Counted from the first letter of the stretch, positions 53,834-63,700 are shown. The stretch is DNA of 64,000 nt from Myxococcales bacterium UBA1660 (GCA_002320815.1 DCLA01000111.1:141037-205036), one strand, 5' to 3'. Notes: generated by a model from the sequence alone, not told the origin. Numbers and translations: made by a program.

Positions 53834-54699
53834 GCGGCTCGCTCCTCGACCCCGACTTCATCGCCCGGCTGGAGCGGCTGCGGCTCCTCGCCCGCCGCCG
53901 CTTCGCCGGGACCGCGGGGGGCGCCCGGCGTTCGACCCGGCGGGGCGCCTCGGTCGAGTTCGCCGACCATCGCGCCTACGCGCCCGGGGACGACATCCGG
54001 CGCATCGACTGGAACGCCTACGCGCGGCTCGAGGAGTTGGTGCTGCGACTCTACGTCGCCGAGGAGGATCTCACGGTCCATCTGCTGGTGGACCGCAGCG
54101 CCTCGATGGGGTTCGGGGAGCCCTCCAAGCTCGAGGTCGCCAAGCGCCTCGCCGCCGCGCTGTCCTACGTGAGCCTCGCGGGCTCCGAGCGCGTCGCGGT
54201 GGTGCCCTTCGGCGACCGGGCCGATCGACCGCTCCCGCCCACCCGCGGAAAGCGCCGGGTGGGCCACGTGCTGCGCTTCCTCGACGGCATCCAGGCGACC
54301 GGCGAGACCGACCTGGCCCAGGCCGTCGACCAGTTCCTCGCCCGCCGACCGCGGCCGGGCCTCGTGGTGCTCCTGGCCGACCTCCTCGACCCCGGCGGGT
54401 GGACGCGGCCCCTCGACCGGCTGTTGGCGGAGAAGCACGAACCGGTGCTCTTCCACGTCCTCGCCGCCGAGGAGCTCGACCCGCCCAGCGGCGGCGACTT
54501 CGCCTTCGTCGACAGCGAGCGCGGCACCCGCGTGGAGGTCAGCCTGGACGCGCGGGCGCGGCGCGCCTACCTCGCCCGGCTGGGCTCCTTCCTGGAAGAG
54601 GTCGAGGGCTACGCGCGCAAGCGCGGCATCTCCTACGTGCGGGTCAGCGGCGACGACGCCCTCGAGCAGGCCCTCATGAGCTACCTGCGGGCCGGATGA
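53830..54699 (+). CDS. DUF58 protein with VWA-type MIDAS
   Basis: The 289-residue protein shows the DUF58 signature GDDIRRIDWNAYAR and VEFADHRAYAPG, then a von Willebrand A-like domain beginning LTVHLLVDRSASM (DxSxS metal site) with TGETDLAQA (Thr/Asp of the site). DUF58 genes usually follow moxR. There is no membrane helix. GTG start overlaps the permease stop as GTGA. Likely interacts with the MoxR ATPase in the cytoplasm. Confidence 0.9.
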   Translation: MSGSLLDPDFIARLERLRLLARRRFAGTAGGARRSTRRGASVEFADHRAYAPGDDIRRIDWNAYARLEELVLRLYVAEEDLTVHLLVDRSASMGFGEPSKLEVAKRLAAALSYVSLAGSERVAVVPFGDRADRPLPPTRGKRRVGHVLRFLDGIQATGETDLAQAVDQFLARRPRPGLVVLLADLLDPGGWTRPLDRLLAEKHEPVLFHVLAAEELDPPSGGDFAFVDSERGTRVEVSLDARARRAYLARLGSFLEEVEGYARKRGISYVRVSGDDALEQALMSYLRAG

Positions 54700-56588
54700 C
54701 CTTCCTGGCACCATGGAACCTGGCCTGGCTGGGCCTCCTGGTGCCGCTGGGCATCCTCTATGTCTTGAAGCGGCGGCGGCAGGAGCGGCCCGTCGGGTCC
54801 ACGCTGCTCTGGGAGCAGGCGCTGCGCGATCTGCGCGCCGAGCGGCCGTGGAAGCGACTGACTCCCCAGGTCTCGCTCCTGCTCCAGGCGCTGGTGATCG
54901 TCGCCGGCTCCTTGGCCCTGGCGCGGCCCGCGGGCGTAGGACGCGCGCCCCGCGGCGCCCGCACGGTCGTCGTGCTGGACGTCTCCGCGTCGATGGGCGC
55001 CCGGGTGGACGGCGAGCGCCGCCTGGACCGAGCGACCGCCGTCGCGCGCTCCATCGCCGACGCCCTCCCGCCCGGCGGCGAGCTGATGATCGTCGAAGCC
55101 AGCGCCGACCCGGTCGTGCGCTCGCCCTTCGAGCGCGACGCCACCGCCCTCGGGCGAACCCTGGACGCGGTGCAGGTGCGAGGAGCGCGCGCGGACCTGG
55201 AGAGCGCGGTGGCGCTGGCCGCCGACCGGCTCCAGGGCGCCCCCGCGGGCAGCCGAGTGGTAGTGCTCACCGACGCGGCCCTCGACGGAACTCTGGCCCT
55301 GGACGCCGGCGCGGTGTCGGTCGAGGTCCAGCGGGTCGGCGGCGAGGCGGCCAACAGCGCCATCGTCGACGCCGACGCCCGGGCGCGCACCGACGACCCG
55401 GACCGGGCCGACCTCTTCGCGCGGATCACCCACCACGGCCCGAGCACCGCCGACCTCTACGTCACGGCACACCTCGTCGGGCAGGAAGCCGCCATCGCCT
55501 CGCGCCGCGTGCGCATCGCGCCGGACACCGTGGAGAGCGTTCTCTTCACCGTGGATCTCCCGCCCGATGCCGCGGGGCGCTCTCCCGTCGTCGAGCTGTC
55601 CCTCGCCGCCGCGGACGGATCCACCGACGCCCTCCCCGAGGACGATCGCGCGGTCGTGCCCAGCCCCGGCCGGGGCAAGCTCCCGGTCTTCCTGGTGGGC
55701 ACCGCACCGGCCGCGGTGGAGCGAGTGGTCCGCGCCGACGCGCGCGTGGAGGTCTTCCGCACCTCCCTCGCCCGGCTCGCCGAGCGTGACCCCGACGCGC
55801 CGCCCCTGGAGGGCCTCTTCGTCTACACCGGCGACGTGCCCGCCGAGGCGCCGGCAGGCGACTCGGTGGTGATCGCGCCCGCCGGCGATCGGGTCTTCGA
55901 GCTCGAGGTCGGCGAGGAGACCGCCGCGCCCCAGGTGCTCACCTGGGACGAGGCCGATCCGCGGTTGCGCTTCACCAGCTTCCGCGACGTGCACCTGGCC
56001 ACCCTGCGTCCGCTGGTCGGCCCGGCGGCCCGGGCCCTGGTGACCACCAGCGGCGGCAGCGCCATCGCCACCATCGCGCGCAGCGACGGCGAGACCACGG
56101 TGCTCGGCTTCGACCCCACCCGCTCCGACTGGCCCCGGCAGCCGAGCTTCGTGGTGTTCTTCCGGAACCTGCTGGAGCGCGCGCGCGAACGTCGCGCAGC
56201 CGGCGGGGTGCCCCCCGGGACTCTCGGCGAGCCGCTGCGGGTCCCGGCGCCCGAAGGCGCCACCGTCGCGGTGGAGACGCCCGGCGGGGAGACCCTGTCC
56301 GCGGTGAGCCGCGGCGGGCTCGCGGTGGTACCCATCCCCGCCGAGCCCGGCGTCTTCCGCGCCCGGGTCGAGGGAGGCGCCGAACGCTTCGCCCTGCGGA
56401 GCCTCCTCGACGCCGAGGAGAGCGACCTGCGCCCGCGCCTGGAGGTCACCCGGGGGGGCGAGCGCGCCACCGGCGCGCTGGTGGAAGCCGAAGAGCACGC
56501 CGAGTCCTGGCCTTGGGTCGCCGGCCTCCTCCTCGTGCTCCTCTTGGCCGAGGTGGCCTGGGCCTCGCGCCGGGAGGCGGCGGCGTGA
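54696..56588 (+). CDS. BatA-like von Willebrand A membrane protein
   Basis: The 630-residue product has two N-terminal helices (FLAPWNLAWLGLLVPLGILYVL and LLLQALVIVAGSLAL) of the BatA/aerotolerance type, a VWA domain with MIDAS residues in VVLDVSASMGA and GARADLESA, a beta-rich periplasmic region, and a C-terminal helix (WVAGLLLVLLLAEVAW). It is an inner-membrane protein with its VWA domain expected outside the cytoplasm or at the membrane face. ATG overlaps the DUF58 stop. Confidence 0.87.
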   Translation: MTFLAPWNLAWLGLLVPLGILYVLKRRRQERPVGSTLLWEQALRDLRAERPWKRLTPQVSLLLQALVIVAGSLALARPAGVGRAPRGARTVVVLDVSASMGARVDGERRLDRATAVARSIADALPPGGELMIVEASADPVVRSPFERDATALGRTLDAVQVRGARADLESAVALAADRLQGAPAGSRVVVLTDAALDGTLALDAGAVSVEVQRVGGEAANSAIVDADARARTDDPDRADLFARITHHGPSTADLYVTAHLVGQEAAIASRRVRIAPDTVESVLFTVDLPPDAAGRSPVVELSLAAADGSTDALPEDDRAVVPSPGRGKLPVFLVGTAPAAVERVVRADARVEVFRTSLARLAERDPDAPPLEGLFVYTGDVPAEAPAGDSVVIAPAGDRVFELEVGEETAAPQVLTWDEADPRLRFTSFRDVHLATLRPLVGPAARALVTTSGGSAIATIARSDGETTVLGFDPTRSDWPRQPSFVVFFRNLLERARERRAAGGVPPGTLGEPLRVPAPEGATVAVETPGGETLSAVSRGGLAVVPIPAEPGVFRARVEGGAERFALRSLLDAEESDLRPRLEVTRGGERATGALVEAEEHAESWPWVAGLLLVLLLAEVAWASRREAAA

Positions 56589-59410
56589 TCCGCTTCGGGG
56601 CCCCCTGGCTGCTCGCGATGGCGGCGGTGGTCTTCGCGCTGCTGCTCTGGCGGCTCGCGAAGCTGCCGCACGGCTTCGGCGGTCGGCGGCGCGCCATTCA
56701 GCTCGTCCTGGGGCTCGCCGGGCTCGCGGCGACCCTGGCGGTCGGCGATCTCCAGTGGGGTCACCGCGTCGATCGGCTGGCGGTGGTCTATGTGCTCGAC
56801 CGCTCGCGGAGCGTGGCCGACGAGGAGACCGCCGAGAACGCGCTGCAACGAATGCGCGAGGCAAACGCGGGGATGCGCAGTGGCGACCGCGCGGGGTTGG
56901 TAGTGGTCGGGGCCACGGCGGCGACGGACCTCTTGCCTTCCCCGGAGCCGCCCTTCGGCACCGTCCGGGCCACGGTGCCCCGGGACGCCACCGACCTCGC
57001 GGCCGGGCTCCGGCGGGCTCTGGCGGACCTCCCCGCGGATCATGCGGGCCGCATCGTGTTGATCAGCGACGGCGTGCAGAACCGGGGCGACGCCCTGGAG
57101 GTGGCCACCGTCGCCGCCGGCCGCGGGGTGGGCATCGACGTGCTGCCCGTGGATCGGACGCCCACCCCGGAGGTGGCGGTGGAGCGGGTGACCGTCCCGC
57201 GGACCGCCCGGCCCGGCGAGCCGGTGGAGGTCCGCGTGGTCACCCGCGCCTCCCGCGCGACGCCGGCGCGGGTACGGGTGACCCGGGGGGGTCAGACCAT
57301 CGCCGAGGCGATCACCGAGCTGCGCGAGGGCGCCGACCTCCTGGTCCTCCGCGACGAAGCGCCCGAGGCGGGAGTCCACCGCTACGACGTGTTGGTGGAG
57401 CCCATGGAGCCGGGCCTCGACGCCGGCCGGGAGAACAACGAAGGCGGCGCCTTCCTGCGGGTGACCGGCAACGGCCGGGTGTTGGTCGTCGCTGGCGAGC
57501 CCACGAGCGCCGAGGCGCTGGCTGCGGCCCTGCGTTCTTCGGGCATGCAGGCCGACCTGGTGGGGCCGAGCGGGATGCCGGCGAGCCTGGGCGCGCTGGC
57601 CGGCTACGACCTCCTGGTCCTGGCCGACGTCGAAGCACGCGCCTTCGCCACCGACCAGCTCGAGTCCATCCAGTCCTACGTGCGCGACCTCGGCGGCGGG
57701 CTCCTCATGGCCGGCGCCCGGGACGCCTTCGGTCTGGGCGGGTATACCGGCACCCCCGTGGAGGACGCGCTGCCGGCGCGCTTCGACCTCCGCCAGCGGC
57801 GTGATCGGCTCTCGCTGGCGATGGTCATCGCCATCGACAAGAGCGGCTCGATGACGGCACCGGTCGGCGGCGGTCGCACCAAGCTGGACCTCGCCAACGA
57901 AGCCGCGGCTCGCTCGGCGAGCCTGCTCTCGCCCTCCGATCGGGTGGGCGTGATGCACGTCGACACCGCCGTGACCTGGACCCAGGGCATGGTGAGCGTG
58001 GAGGACCCGGCGGCGATCGCGGCCATCGTCCGGCGCGCCCAGCCGGGCGGCGGTGGGATCGACGTCGACGTGGCCATGGAGGCCGCGTATGGGGCCCTTG
58101 CCGGCGAACGGACGCAGCTGAAGCACTTTCTGCTCTTCAGCGACGGCGAAGACTCTCAGCGCCTCGAGGGCACGCGGGAGATGGTCCGCCGGGCCCTCCG
58201 CGATGGGGCGACGACCTCCATCGTCTCCATGGGCAACGGGACCTACACGCCAGAGCTGGAGCACCTCTCGCGCCTGGGCGAGGGCCGCTTCTACATCGTG
58301 GAGAACCTGCAGGAGCTCCCGCGCATCTTCACCCAGGAGACCATCGAGGCCAGCCGCGCGGCCCTGGTGGACGACCCCTTCCGGGCCAGCGCCCGCTCGC
58401 CCAGCGCGGTGCTCCGGGGTGTGGACCTCGCCAGCGCGCCGGCGCTCGGGGGGTACGCCGTGGTCGACCCCCGCTCCCGGGCCGAGATCGTGATCGGCGC
58501 CGACGACGACGATCCGCTGCTCGCGGTCTGGCAACACGGTGTGGGGCGCTCGGCGATCTTCACCACTGACGTCGGCGCCGAGCTGGGGCGCCCCTGGCTC
58601 GCGTGGAGCGGGTACCCGGTCCTCTTCGACCAGCTCGGCCGCAGTCTGGCTCGCTCGCCGGAGCGTGCCGACGCGCGCGTCAGCCTGAGCATCGAGAACG
58701 GCGTGGGCCACGTGCGCGTCGAGGCCATCGATGCCGAGGGGCGCTACCGCAACTACCTGGACCTCGGGGGCACCGTGGCCGGTCCCGGCGGCACCCCGCT
58801 GAGGGTGGACCTCCGGCAGACCGGCGCCGGCCGCTACGAGGGAACCTTCTCCGCGGACGCGCCCGGGCCCTACCTCGTCACGGTGAACGCCGGCGAGAGC
58901 GGGCTGGTGGGCTCCGCCGGCGCGGTGCGCCCGAGCGGCGAGGAGATGCGCGGCGAGGGCACCGACCACGCGCTTCTGGCCCAGGTCGCCGCGCTCAGCG
59001 GCGGCGTCGTGCGCGAGGGCTTGAGCGACGTCTTCCGGGACCGGCCGCCCGAGGCCTGGGCCCACGAGTCGATGTGGCCGGCGCTCGTCGTGACGGCGCT
59101 GCTGCTCATGCTGCTCTCGGTCGCGCTCCGGCGCCTGGTGCTGCCGCCGGGCCTGGTGGCCCGTTTCCGGCGGCGGAAGCGGACGGCGCGCGCAACGATG
59201 GCCACCGCTGGCGGCCAAGGCCCGGCGGCGTCACCGCGAGTCGCCGCGGGCCCCGCCGGCGCTCCGGCCGCCCCCCGCGCGGACGCTCCCGAGCGAGCAG
59301 CTCCCCCGGCCGAAGAAGACCGCCCCCGGGACTCCGACCCGCCACCGCCCGCCGCGCAGCCCTCTTCGCTCGCCGAGCAGCTCTTGGCCCGCAAGAAGAC
59401 CAAGCGCTGA
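56585..59410 (+). CDS. Large VWA protein with two DxSxS domains
   Basis: The 941-residue product starts with two membrane helices, then a first VWA-like domain (VVYVLDRSRSVADE), a beta-sandwich, a class I amidotransferase-like Rossmann part (LLVLADVEARAFATDQLESIQSYVRDLGGGLLMAGARDAFGLGGYTG in outline), a second VWA domain (MVIAIDKSGSM with VDVAMEAAY), another amidotransferase-like stretch, and a C-terminal helix followed by a Pro/Ala/Arg tail. This is the plan of large VWA/glutamine-amidotransferase-like proteins found after batA-like genes. GTG start overlaps the previous stop; last gene of the operon. Confidence 0.85.
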   Translation: MIRFGAPWLLAMAAVVFALLLWRLAKLPHGFGGRRRAIQLVLGLAGLAATLAVGDLQWGHRVDRLAVVYVLDRSRSVADEETAENALQRMREANAGMRSGDRAGLVVVGATAATDLLPSPEPPFGTVRATVPRDATDLAAGLRRALADLPADHAGRIVLISDGVQNRGDALEVATVAAGRGVGIDVLPVDRTPTPEVAVERVTVPRTARPGEPVEVRVVTRASRATPARVRVTRGGQTIAEAITELREGADLLVLRDEAPEAGVHRYDVLVEPMEPGLDAGRENNEGGAFLRVTGNGRVLVVAGEPTSAEALAAALRSSGMQADLVGPSGMPASLGALAGYDLLVLADVEARAFATDQLESIQSYVRDLGGGLLMAGARDAFGLGGYTGTPVEDALPARFDLRQRRDRLSLAMVIAIDKSGSMTAPVGGGRTKLDLANEAAARSASLLSPSDRVGVMHVDTAVTWTQGMVSVEDPAAIAAIVRRAQPGGGGIDVDVAMEAAYGALAGERTQLKHFLLFSDGEDSQRLEGTREMVRRALRDGATTSIVSMGNGTYTPELEHLSRLGEGRFYIVENLQELPRIFTQETIEASRAALVDDPFRASARSPSAVLRGVDLASAPALGGYAVVDPRSRAEIVIGADDDDPLLAVWQHGVGRSAIFTTDVGAELGRPWLAWSGYPVLFDQLGRSLARSPERADARVSLSIENGVGHVRVEAIDAEGRYRNYLDLGGTVAGPGGTPLRVDLRQTGAGRYEGTFSADAPGPYLVTVNAGESGLVGSAGAVRPSGEEMRGEGTDHALLAQVAALSGGVVREGLSDVFRDRPPEAWAHESMWPALVVTALLLMLLSVALRRLVLPPGLVARFRRRKRTARATMATAGGQGPAASPRVAAGPAGAPAAPRADAPERAAPPAEEDRPRDSDPPPPAAQPSSLAEQLLARKKTKR

Positions 59411-59427
59411 GCGACCGCCCAGGGGCG

Positions 59428-60168
59428 TCATCCCAAGCGCAGGATCAGGATGACAGCTCCGAGACAAAGGGTCGTCAAGAGCACCATCAGCAGGGCGTGG
59501 GCCCGCGGGATGCCGCCCTGGTTCACCCACTCGGCGTCGCGCAGGGCACGCGCCACGGCTTCCTTCCAGCGGGTCGGCCGGGGCGGGTTGTCGACCACCA
59601 CCGCGCCGTCGGCGGCCACCAGGGTCGTGTCGCAGCGCGCGCAGTCGAAGCGGCCCGCGGCCGCCAGCGCGCCGATGGGCGCGGCGCACGCGGGGCAGGT
59701 GCGGTCGGCCCGCTCCGCGAGCTCGTTCCAGCCGCGCTCGAGCTTGCGCGTCAGGGTGCGGCTGGCGAGGAACTGCAGGACGAGCCCGAAGGGGATCATC
59801 ACCACCACGAGACCCACGCCGGCGCCCCACGCCCAGTCGGAGAGCGCGGGTTCGTCGAGGGGCGCCGCGGACGTGAACGCGCCCAGGACGCCGGCGGCGA
59901 TGGCCAAGCCAGCGATGAGCCAACCCCGCGCCTCGGGCCCCACGTGCGCGGCCCGAACGTAGCTGGCGATGGCCTCGCGGACCTCGGCTTCGGCGTCGTA
60001 GTCGAGGGCCTGGCCGAGGTCGGGGCGCTCGCGGACGGCCGCGGGGACCTCGGCGACCTGGTCGCACTGGGAGCACTCGACGACGTCCTCATCACGGGAC
60101 GCGACGACCAGCAGCGCTTCGCAGCTCGGACAAGGGAAGGACGCGAGGACTCGGGTTGCCGACGGCAC
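59428..60168 (-). CDS. Membrane protein with two zinc ribbons
   Basis: The 246-residue product has a zinc ribbon at each soluble part: CPSC...CSQC (about 13-36) and CPAC...CARC (about 158-180). Hydrophobic helices lie near 82-104, 112-135 and 223-244. It resembles small zinc-ribbon membrane proteins of unknown role. GTG 60168 is supported by TACCGT nine bases upstream. It converges on the end of the VWA operon and is divergent from the transporter gene. Confidence 0.72.
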   Translation of the reverse strand: MPSATRVLASFPCPSCEALLVVASRDEDVVECSQCDQVAEVPAAVRERPDLGQALDYDAEAEVREAIASYVRAAHVGPEARGWLIAGLAIAAGVLGAFTSAAPLDEPALSDWAWGAGVGLVVVMIPFGLVLQFLASRTLTRKLERGWNELAERADRTCPACAAPIGALAAAGRFDCARCDTTLVAADGAVVVDNPPRPTRWKEAVARALRDAEWVNQGGIPRAHALLMVLLTTLCLGAVILILRLG

Positions 60169-60177
60169 GGAGGCAGG

Positions 60178-60183
60178 ACGGTA
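60178..60183 (-). promoter_or_regulatory. Putative -10 box TACCGT, leaderless
   Basis: On the minus strand TACCGT ends nine bases before GTG 60168. Confidence 0.35.
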
Positions 60184-60280
60184 TCAGAGTCGGGCGGCGG
60201 GGGGGATGGGGGCGACGGGAGTGCGGCGGGAGGGGCGGCGGGCGAAATGACGACAATGACGACGATCGTCCCCGGTGTGT

Positions 60281-60286
60281 TATGTG
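60281..60286 (+). promoter_or_regulatory. Putative -10 box TATGTG, leaderless
   Basis: TGTGTTATGTG ends six bases before GTG 60293, deciding between three possible in-frame GTG starts (60275, 60284, 60293). Confidence 0.35.
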
Positions 60287-60292
60287 CGCGGC

Positions 60293-61774
60293 GTGAACGA
60301 GACCGCTTCGACCCCCAGCACTCGCCTCGGCCGCGCCTTCTGGATGCTCTGCACCATGGAGATGTGGGAGCGCCTGGCCTACTACGGCATGCGGGTCGTC
60401 GTGCCCATCTACATCATGCAGGCCGACGAGCCCGGGGGTCTGCACTTCTCCTCCGCGGAGAAGGGGACCATCTACGCCTGGTGGTTCGTCTTCCAGTCGA
60501 TCCTGCCGACGTTCACCGGCGGCTTCGCGGACCGCTACGGCTACAAGCAGACCATCGCCTTCTCGGTGACCCTCAAGGTCCTGGGCTACGTGCTGATGGC
60601 CACCCAGCGAACCTACTGGGGCTTCTTCCTGGGCACGATGATCCTGGCGACGGGCACGGCTCAGTTCAAACCAGGCATCCAGGGCTCCCTCGCCCAGCAC
60701 CTCGACGACAACAACGCCAGCAAGGGCTGGGGCGTCTTCTACTGGCTGGTCAACGTGGGCGCGATGATCGGGCCGCCCCTCGCCGGCATCCTCCGCGGCT
60801 GGGGTTGGGGCTGGGTCTTCTACGGCTGCGCGGCCATCGTGAGCCTCAACTATCTGATGCTCTTCACCTACACGGAGAAGGCCCCGGAGGTCCGCGACCA
60901 GCGGGGTTTCCTGGAGGTCTTCTGGGTGACGCTGGTCAACTTCTTCCAGCCGCGCCTGCTGGTCTTCCTGCTCATCATGAGCGGCTTCTGGCTGATGATG
61001 TACCAGCTCTGGGATCTCCATCCGAACTTCCTCACCGACTGGGTCTACAGCGGCGACATCGCCGAGACCTTCTCGTTGCCGGAGCTCTGGACCGAGGAGC
61101 GGCCGCGGGGCCTGCTGGTGAAGCAGGAGAACATGCTGAACCTCAACGCCGCGCTGATCGTGATCCTGGTGATCCCCATCAGCATCGCGGTGGCCAAGAT
61201 GCGGACCCTGGCGGCCATGCTGGGCGGCATGGTGGTGGCCACCGGCGGCATCATCGTGGCCGGCATCACCCAGAACGGCTGGATCTTCCTCTGCGGCGTG
61301 GTGCTCTTCTCCCTCGGCGAGATGCTCACCGGACCCAAGAAGAACGAGTACCTCGGCAAGATCGCGCCCCCGGACAAGAAGGGGCAGTACCTCGGCTACG
61401 TGAACATCCCCGTGGGGGTCGGCGGCTTCATCGGCAGCCTGATGGCCGGCGCGCTCTACGGCGAGTACGGCGAGAAGGCCGTCCTGGCCCAGAAGTACCT
61501 GGCGGAGCACACCGACCGCCTCGATCAGCTCGGCCACACCTGGGACGGCGAGCTGGAGACGCTGGCCGAGGCGGTGGGCGCCGACCGCGAGACCGCCTTC
61601 GACACGCTGATGGAGGTGCTGGGCAAGTCGGGCCAGGAGACCACCGATCTGCTCTGGACGACCTACCAGCCCTACCAGGTCTGGTACTGGTTCGCGGCCA
61701 TCGGCGTCGTCTCCACCATCGCGCTCTTCCTCTACAACCGCGCGGCCCGGAACTGGCCGGAGATGAACAAGTAG
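60293..61774 (+). CDS. POT/PTR2-family proton-coupled transporter
   Basis: The 493-residue membrane protein belongs to the MFS, POT/PTR branch. The first helix carries EMWERLAYYGMRVVVPIY, matching the ExxERFxYYG motif used for proton coupling, and GGFADRYGYKQT is the loop 2-3 motif. FKPGIQGSLAQHLDDNN and GPPLAGILRGWGW follow the usual order. About 12-14 helices are visible. A long loop lies near residues 240-275 and another near 400-440. POT proteins import di- and tripeptides or related compounds. Substrate not predictable. Confidence 0.85.
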   Translation: MNETASTPSTRLGRAFWMLCTMEMWERLAYYGMRVVVPIYIMQADEPGGLHFSSAEKGTIYAWWFVFQSILPTFTGGFADRYGYKQTIAFSVTLKVLGYVLMATQRTYWGFFLGTMILATGTAQFKPGIQGSLAQHLDDNNASKGWGVFYWLVNVGAMIGPPLAGILRGWGWGWVFYGCAAIVSLNYLMLFTYTEKAPEVRDQRGFLEVFWVTLVNFFQPRLLVFLLIMSGFWLMMYQLWDLHPNFLTDWVYSGDIAETFSLPELWTEERPRGLLVKQENMLNLNAALIVILVIPISIAVAKMRTLAAMLGGMVVATGGIIVAGITQNGWIFLCGVVLFSLGEMLTGPKKNEYLGKIAPPDKKGQYLGYVNIPVGVGGFIGSLMAGALYGEYGEKAVLAQKYLAEHTDRLDQLGHTWDGELETLAEAVGADRETAFDTLMEVLGKSGQETTDLLWTTYQPYQVWYWFAAIGVVSTIALFLYNRAARNWPEMNK

Positions 61775-61822
61775 CGGGCGCGCCGCTGCCTGGTCGAAGG
61801 CCCGCGGTCCCGCCCCGGGCGC

Positions 61823-62461
61823 TCAGGTCCAGGTGACCACGGTGCGGATCGACACCGTGTTCACCCCGTGGCTCGTGCCCATCGCGCCGGTGAGCTCCGG
61901 CGCCGAGCGCGGCGTGGAGCTCCCGGCGAGCTTCAGCGCGGTGTCGAAGTAGGTGGTGGCGACCAGCGCGAACCACGGCGCCACCGCCTCGGGGAGCCCG
62001 TGCGCCACGGTGACCACCCTCTTGGGCTGCACTTCGGTGATCTCGGTCTCCACGAAGTCGAAGTACTGCCCGATGATCTTGGGGATCCGCTGCCCGATGG
62101 CCTCGGCGGTGACCAGGTTCATCAGGAACTTGTAGACCCCGTTGATGTCGCTCTCCGCCTGCACCCGGGAGCGGATGCGCAGGAACTGGGGAAAAGAGAG
62201 CCGCGTGAGCTGCGCGCAGGCCACGCCCGCCTGCGCCAGCGGGAAGACGTCGTACATGCTCGCCGCCAGGAGCGGCTGCTCGAAGAAGGCCGCGGCCGCC
62301 GGATCCATGGCCGCCTTCATCGCCGCCATGCCGCCGGGCACGTAGCGCTCGGTGTAGGCGATGTGGCCCTTGTACGCGATCCCCTTCACGCGGAAGGGGC
62401 TCTCCCCGGGGGCGAAAGGGACGTCGAACGTCTCTTGGCCGGTCGAGTGCAACAGCGACAT
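61823..62461 (-). CDS. DUF2378/TIGR02265-like protein
   Basis: The 212-residue protein has FRVKGIAYKGHIAYTERYVPGGMAAMKAAMDPAAAAFFEQPLLAASMYDVFPLAQAG, a VYKFLMNLVTAEAIGQRIPKIIGQYFDFVETEI stretch and a final ATTYFDTALKLAGSS. This order of elements fits the myxobacterial DUF2378 family and parallels the protein at 28064. Its biochemical role is unknown. GGAG lies seven bases before the ATG. The gene stands alone after the transporter. Confidence 0.65.
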   Translation of the reverse strand: MSLLHSTGQETFDVPFAPGESPFRVKGIAYKGHIAYTERYVPGGMAAMKAAMDPAAAAFFEQPLLAASMYDVFPLAQAGVACAQLTRLSFPQFLRIRSRVQAESDINGVYKFLMNLVTAEAIGQRIPKIIGQYFDFVETEITEVQPKRVVTVAHGLPEAVAPWFALVATTYFDTALKLAGSSTPRSAPELTGAMGTSHGVNTVSIRTVVTWT

Positions 62462-62538
62462 CGAGCCACTCCATCGGTACCCTCCGGTCCAGCGGATCGC
62501 AAGCGACGTTCCGCCAACATCCCCACTTTCCCGTGGAA

Positions 62539-63558
62539 TCACACCGTTGGCTCGCCCCGAGCGCCCCTCCGACCCGCCCCCCCGGTACGCCCGGCTCTCC
62601 ACCGGGGTGCACCGCTTCGGGACCGGCGGCCACGACCCCCAGAAGCACCACGCGCTCGAGATCGCCGCCGCCCTCGGCCGATGGCCAGCGCCATGAGCGT
62701 TCCCAGAGCCAGCGCCGAGGGGGCCGCGCCAGGGCCGGCGGCCGCGCACCCGCTCTCCGTCGGGACCACGTCGGTGGCCCAGGCGCCCACGCCCTCGCCG
62801 GCGAACCGCGTCCGGGTCCGGAAGCACTCGCCGGTCCACTCGTAGTCCGGCCCGTCGCCCGCGACGACCACCCCCACCAGCGCACCATCGGCCGCGAAGA
62901 CCGGTGACCCCGAGCTGCCCTCCTCGAGGTCCGCGTGGAGCACCAGGCCGCCGGCGTCGCGGGCGCTCACCACCGCGCTCGTGGCCATCGCGGGCGCGCC
63001 CGCGGGGTGGCCCACGATGCGTACCGGGTCCCCCGCGGACGCGCGGGCTCGGCGGGGCGCCTCGCGGTCCGTGGCCCGATCGAGCCGCAGGCGGACCCGA
63101 TCCCGCGCGGGGTCGACGTCCTCCCGAGCGACGCAGCCGTAGACGTCGCCGGCCTCGAGCTCGCGCAGCCCGTCGCCCTCCCGCCGGAACCCGAAGACCA
63201 CCCGCAGCGCCGCGCAGGCGGCCGCGTCCGGGACACAGTGGTGGGCGGTGAGCACGGCGTCGTCCGCCACCAAGACCGCGGTGCAGTCGGCCAGCGAGGG
63301 CTCGCCGACGAAGCGCTCGTCGGCGCAGAGGGGCCCGCCGAGCCGCTCGGCCAACGTGGTGGGCGCCATGGCGATCCCGGCGGCGGACTCCACCAGGCGA
63401 TCCCGGGGCACCAGGGCCGCGACGGCCGCCACGTCCGGGTCGCCCTCGCCGACGAACGTGCGGTCGTCCGCGCCGTAGACCAGCGGCGCCGACGCGCTCC
63501 CCGCCTGAGCGACGGCAGCGGCCGGCGCGAGCAGGATCCCCAGCAAGAGCGCGCGCAT
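62539..63558 (-). CDS. Secreted trypsin-like serine protease
   Basis: The 339-residue product has a signal peptide (MRALLLGILLAPAAAVAQA) and an S1-type protease domain with catalytic His in VLTAHHC, the probable Asp in the DVDPARDRVRLRLD region, and Ser in EEGSSGSPVF. After the domain an ESGCAAAGPG segment, a hydrophobic helix (ALALGTLMALAIG) and RGRRR form a MYXO-CTERM-like sorting tail with one Cys. Unusually about 38 more Arg/Gly-rich residues follow. AAGGAG lies just before the ATG. It is divergent from the next gene. Confidence 0.82.
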   Translation of the reverse strand: MRALLLGILLAPAAAVAQAGSASAPLVYGADDRTFVGEGDPDVAAVAALVPRDRLVESAAGIAMAPTTLAERLGGPLCADERFVGEPSLADCTAVLVADDAVLTAHHCVPDAAACAALRVVFGFRREGDGLRELEAGDVYGCVAREDVDPARDRVRLRLDRATDREAPRRARASAGDPVRIVGHPAGAPAMATSAVVSARDAGGLVLHADLEEGSSGSPVFAADGALVGVVVAGDGPDYEWTGECFRTRTRFAGEGVGAWATDVVPTESGCAAAGPGAAPSALALGTLMALAIGRGRRRSRARGASGGRGRRSRSGAPRWRAGRTGGAGRRGARGEPTV

Positions 63559-63700
63559 GACTCCTTGGTGCCATGGGCCGGCGCCCACGTCGATCGCCTG
63601 ATACCCGCGGCCAGCCCGGGACCTTGGCAACTTTCTTCGCGGCGACTTTTCTCAGACCGAACCCCACGCCGACCCGTCTCGCCTGGCCATGGAGGAGACC

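Noticed and set aside
55823..59218. 1131-codon minus-strand frame opposite the VWA genes
   Set aside because: Repetitive His/Gly/Arg/Ala translation without motifs, and the VWA domains on the plus strand account for the DNA.
58603..61836. 1077-codon plus-strand frame spanning three genes
   Set aside because: It crosses two convergent genes and a promoter region; the Arg/Pro/Gly-rich translation is typical of an out-of-frame reading.
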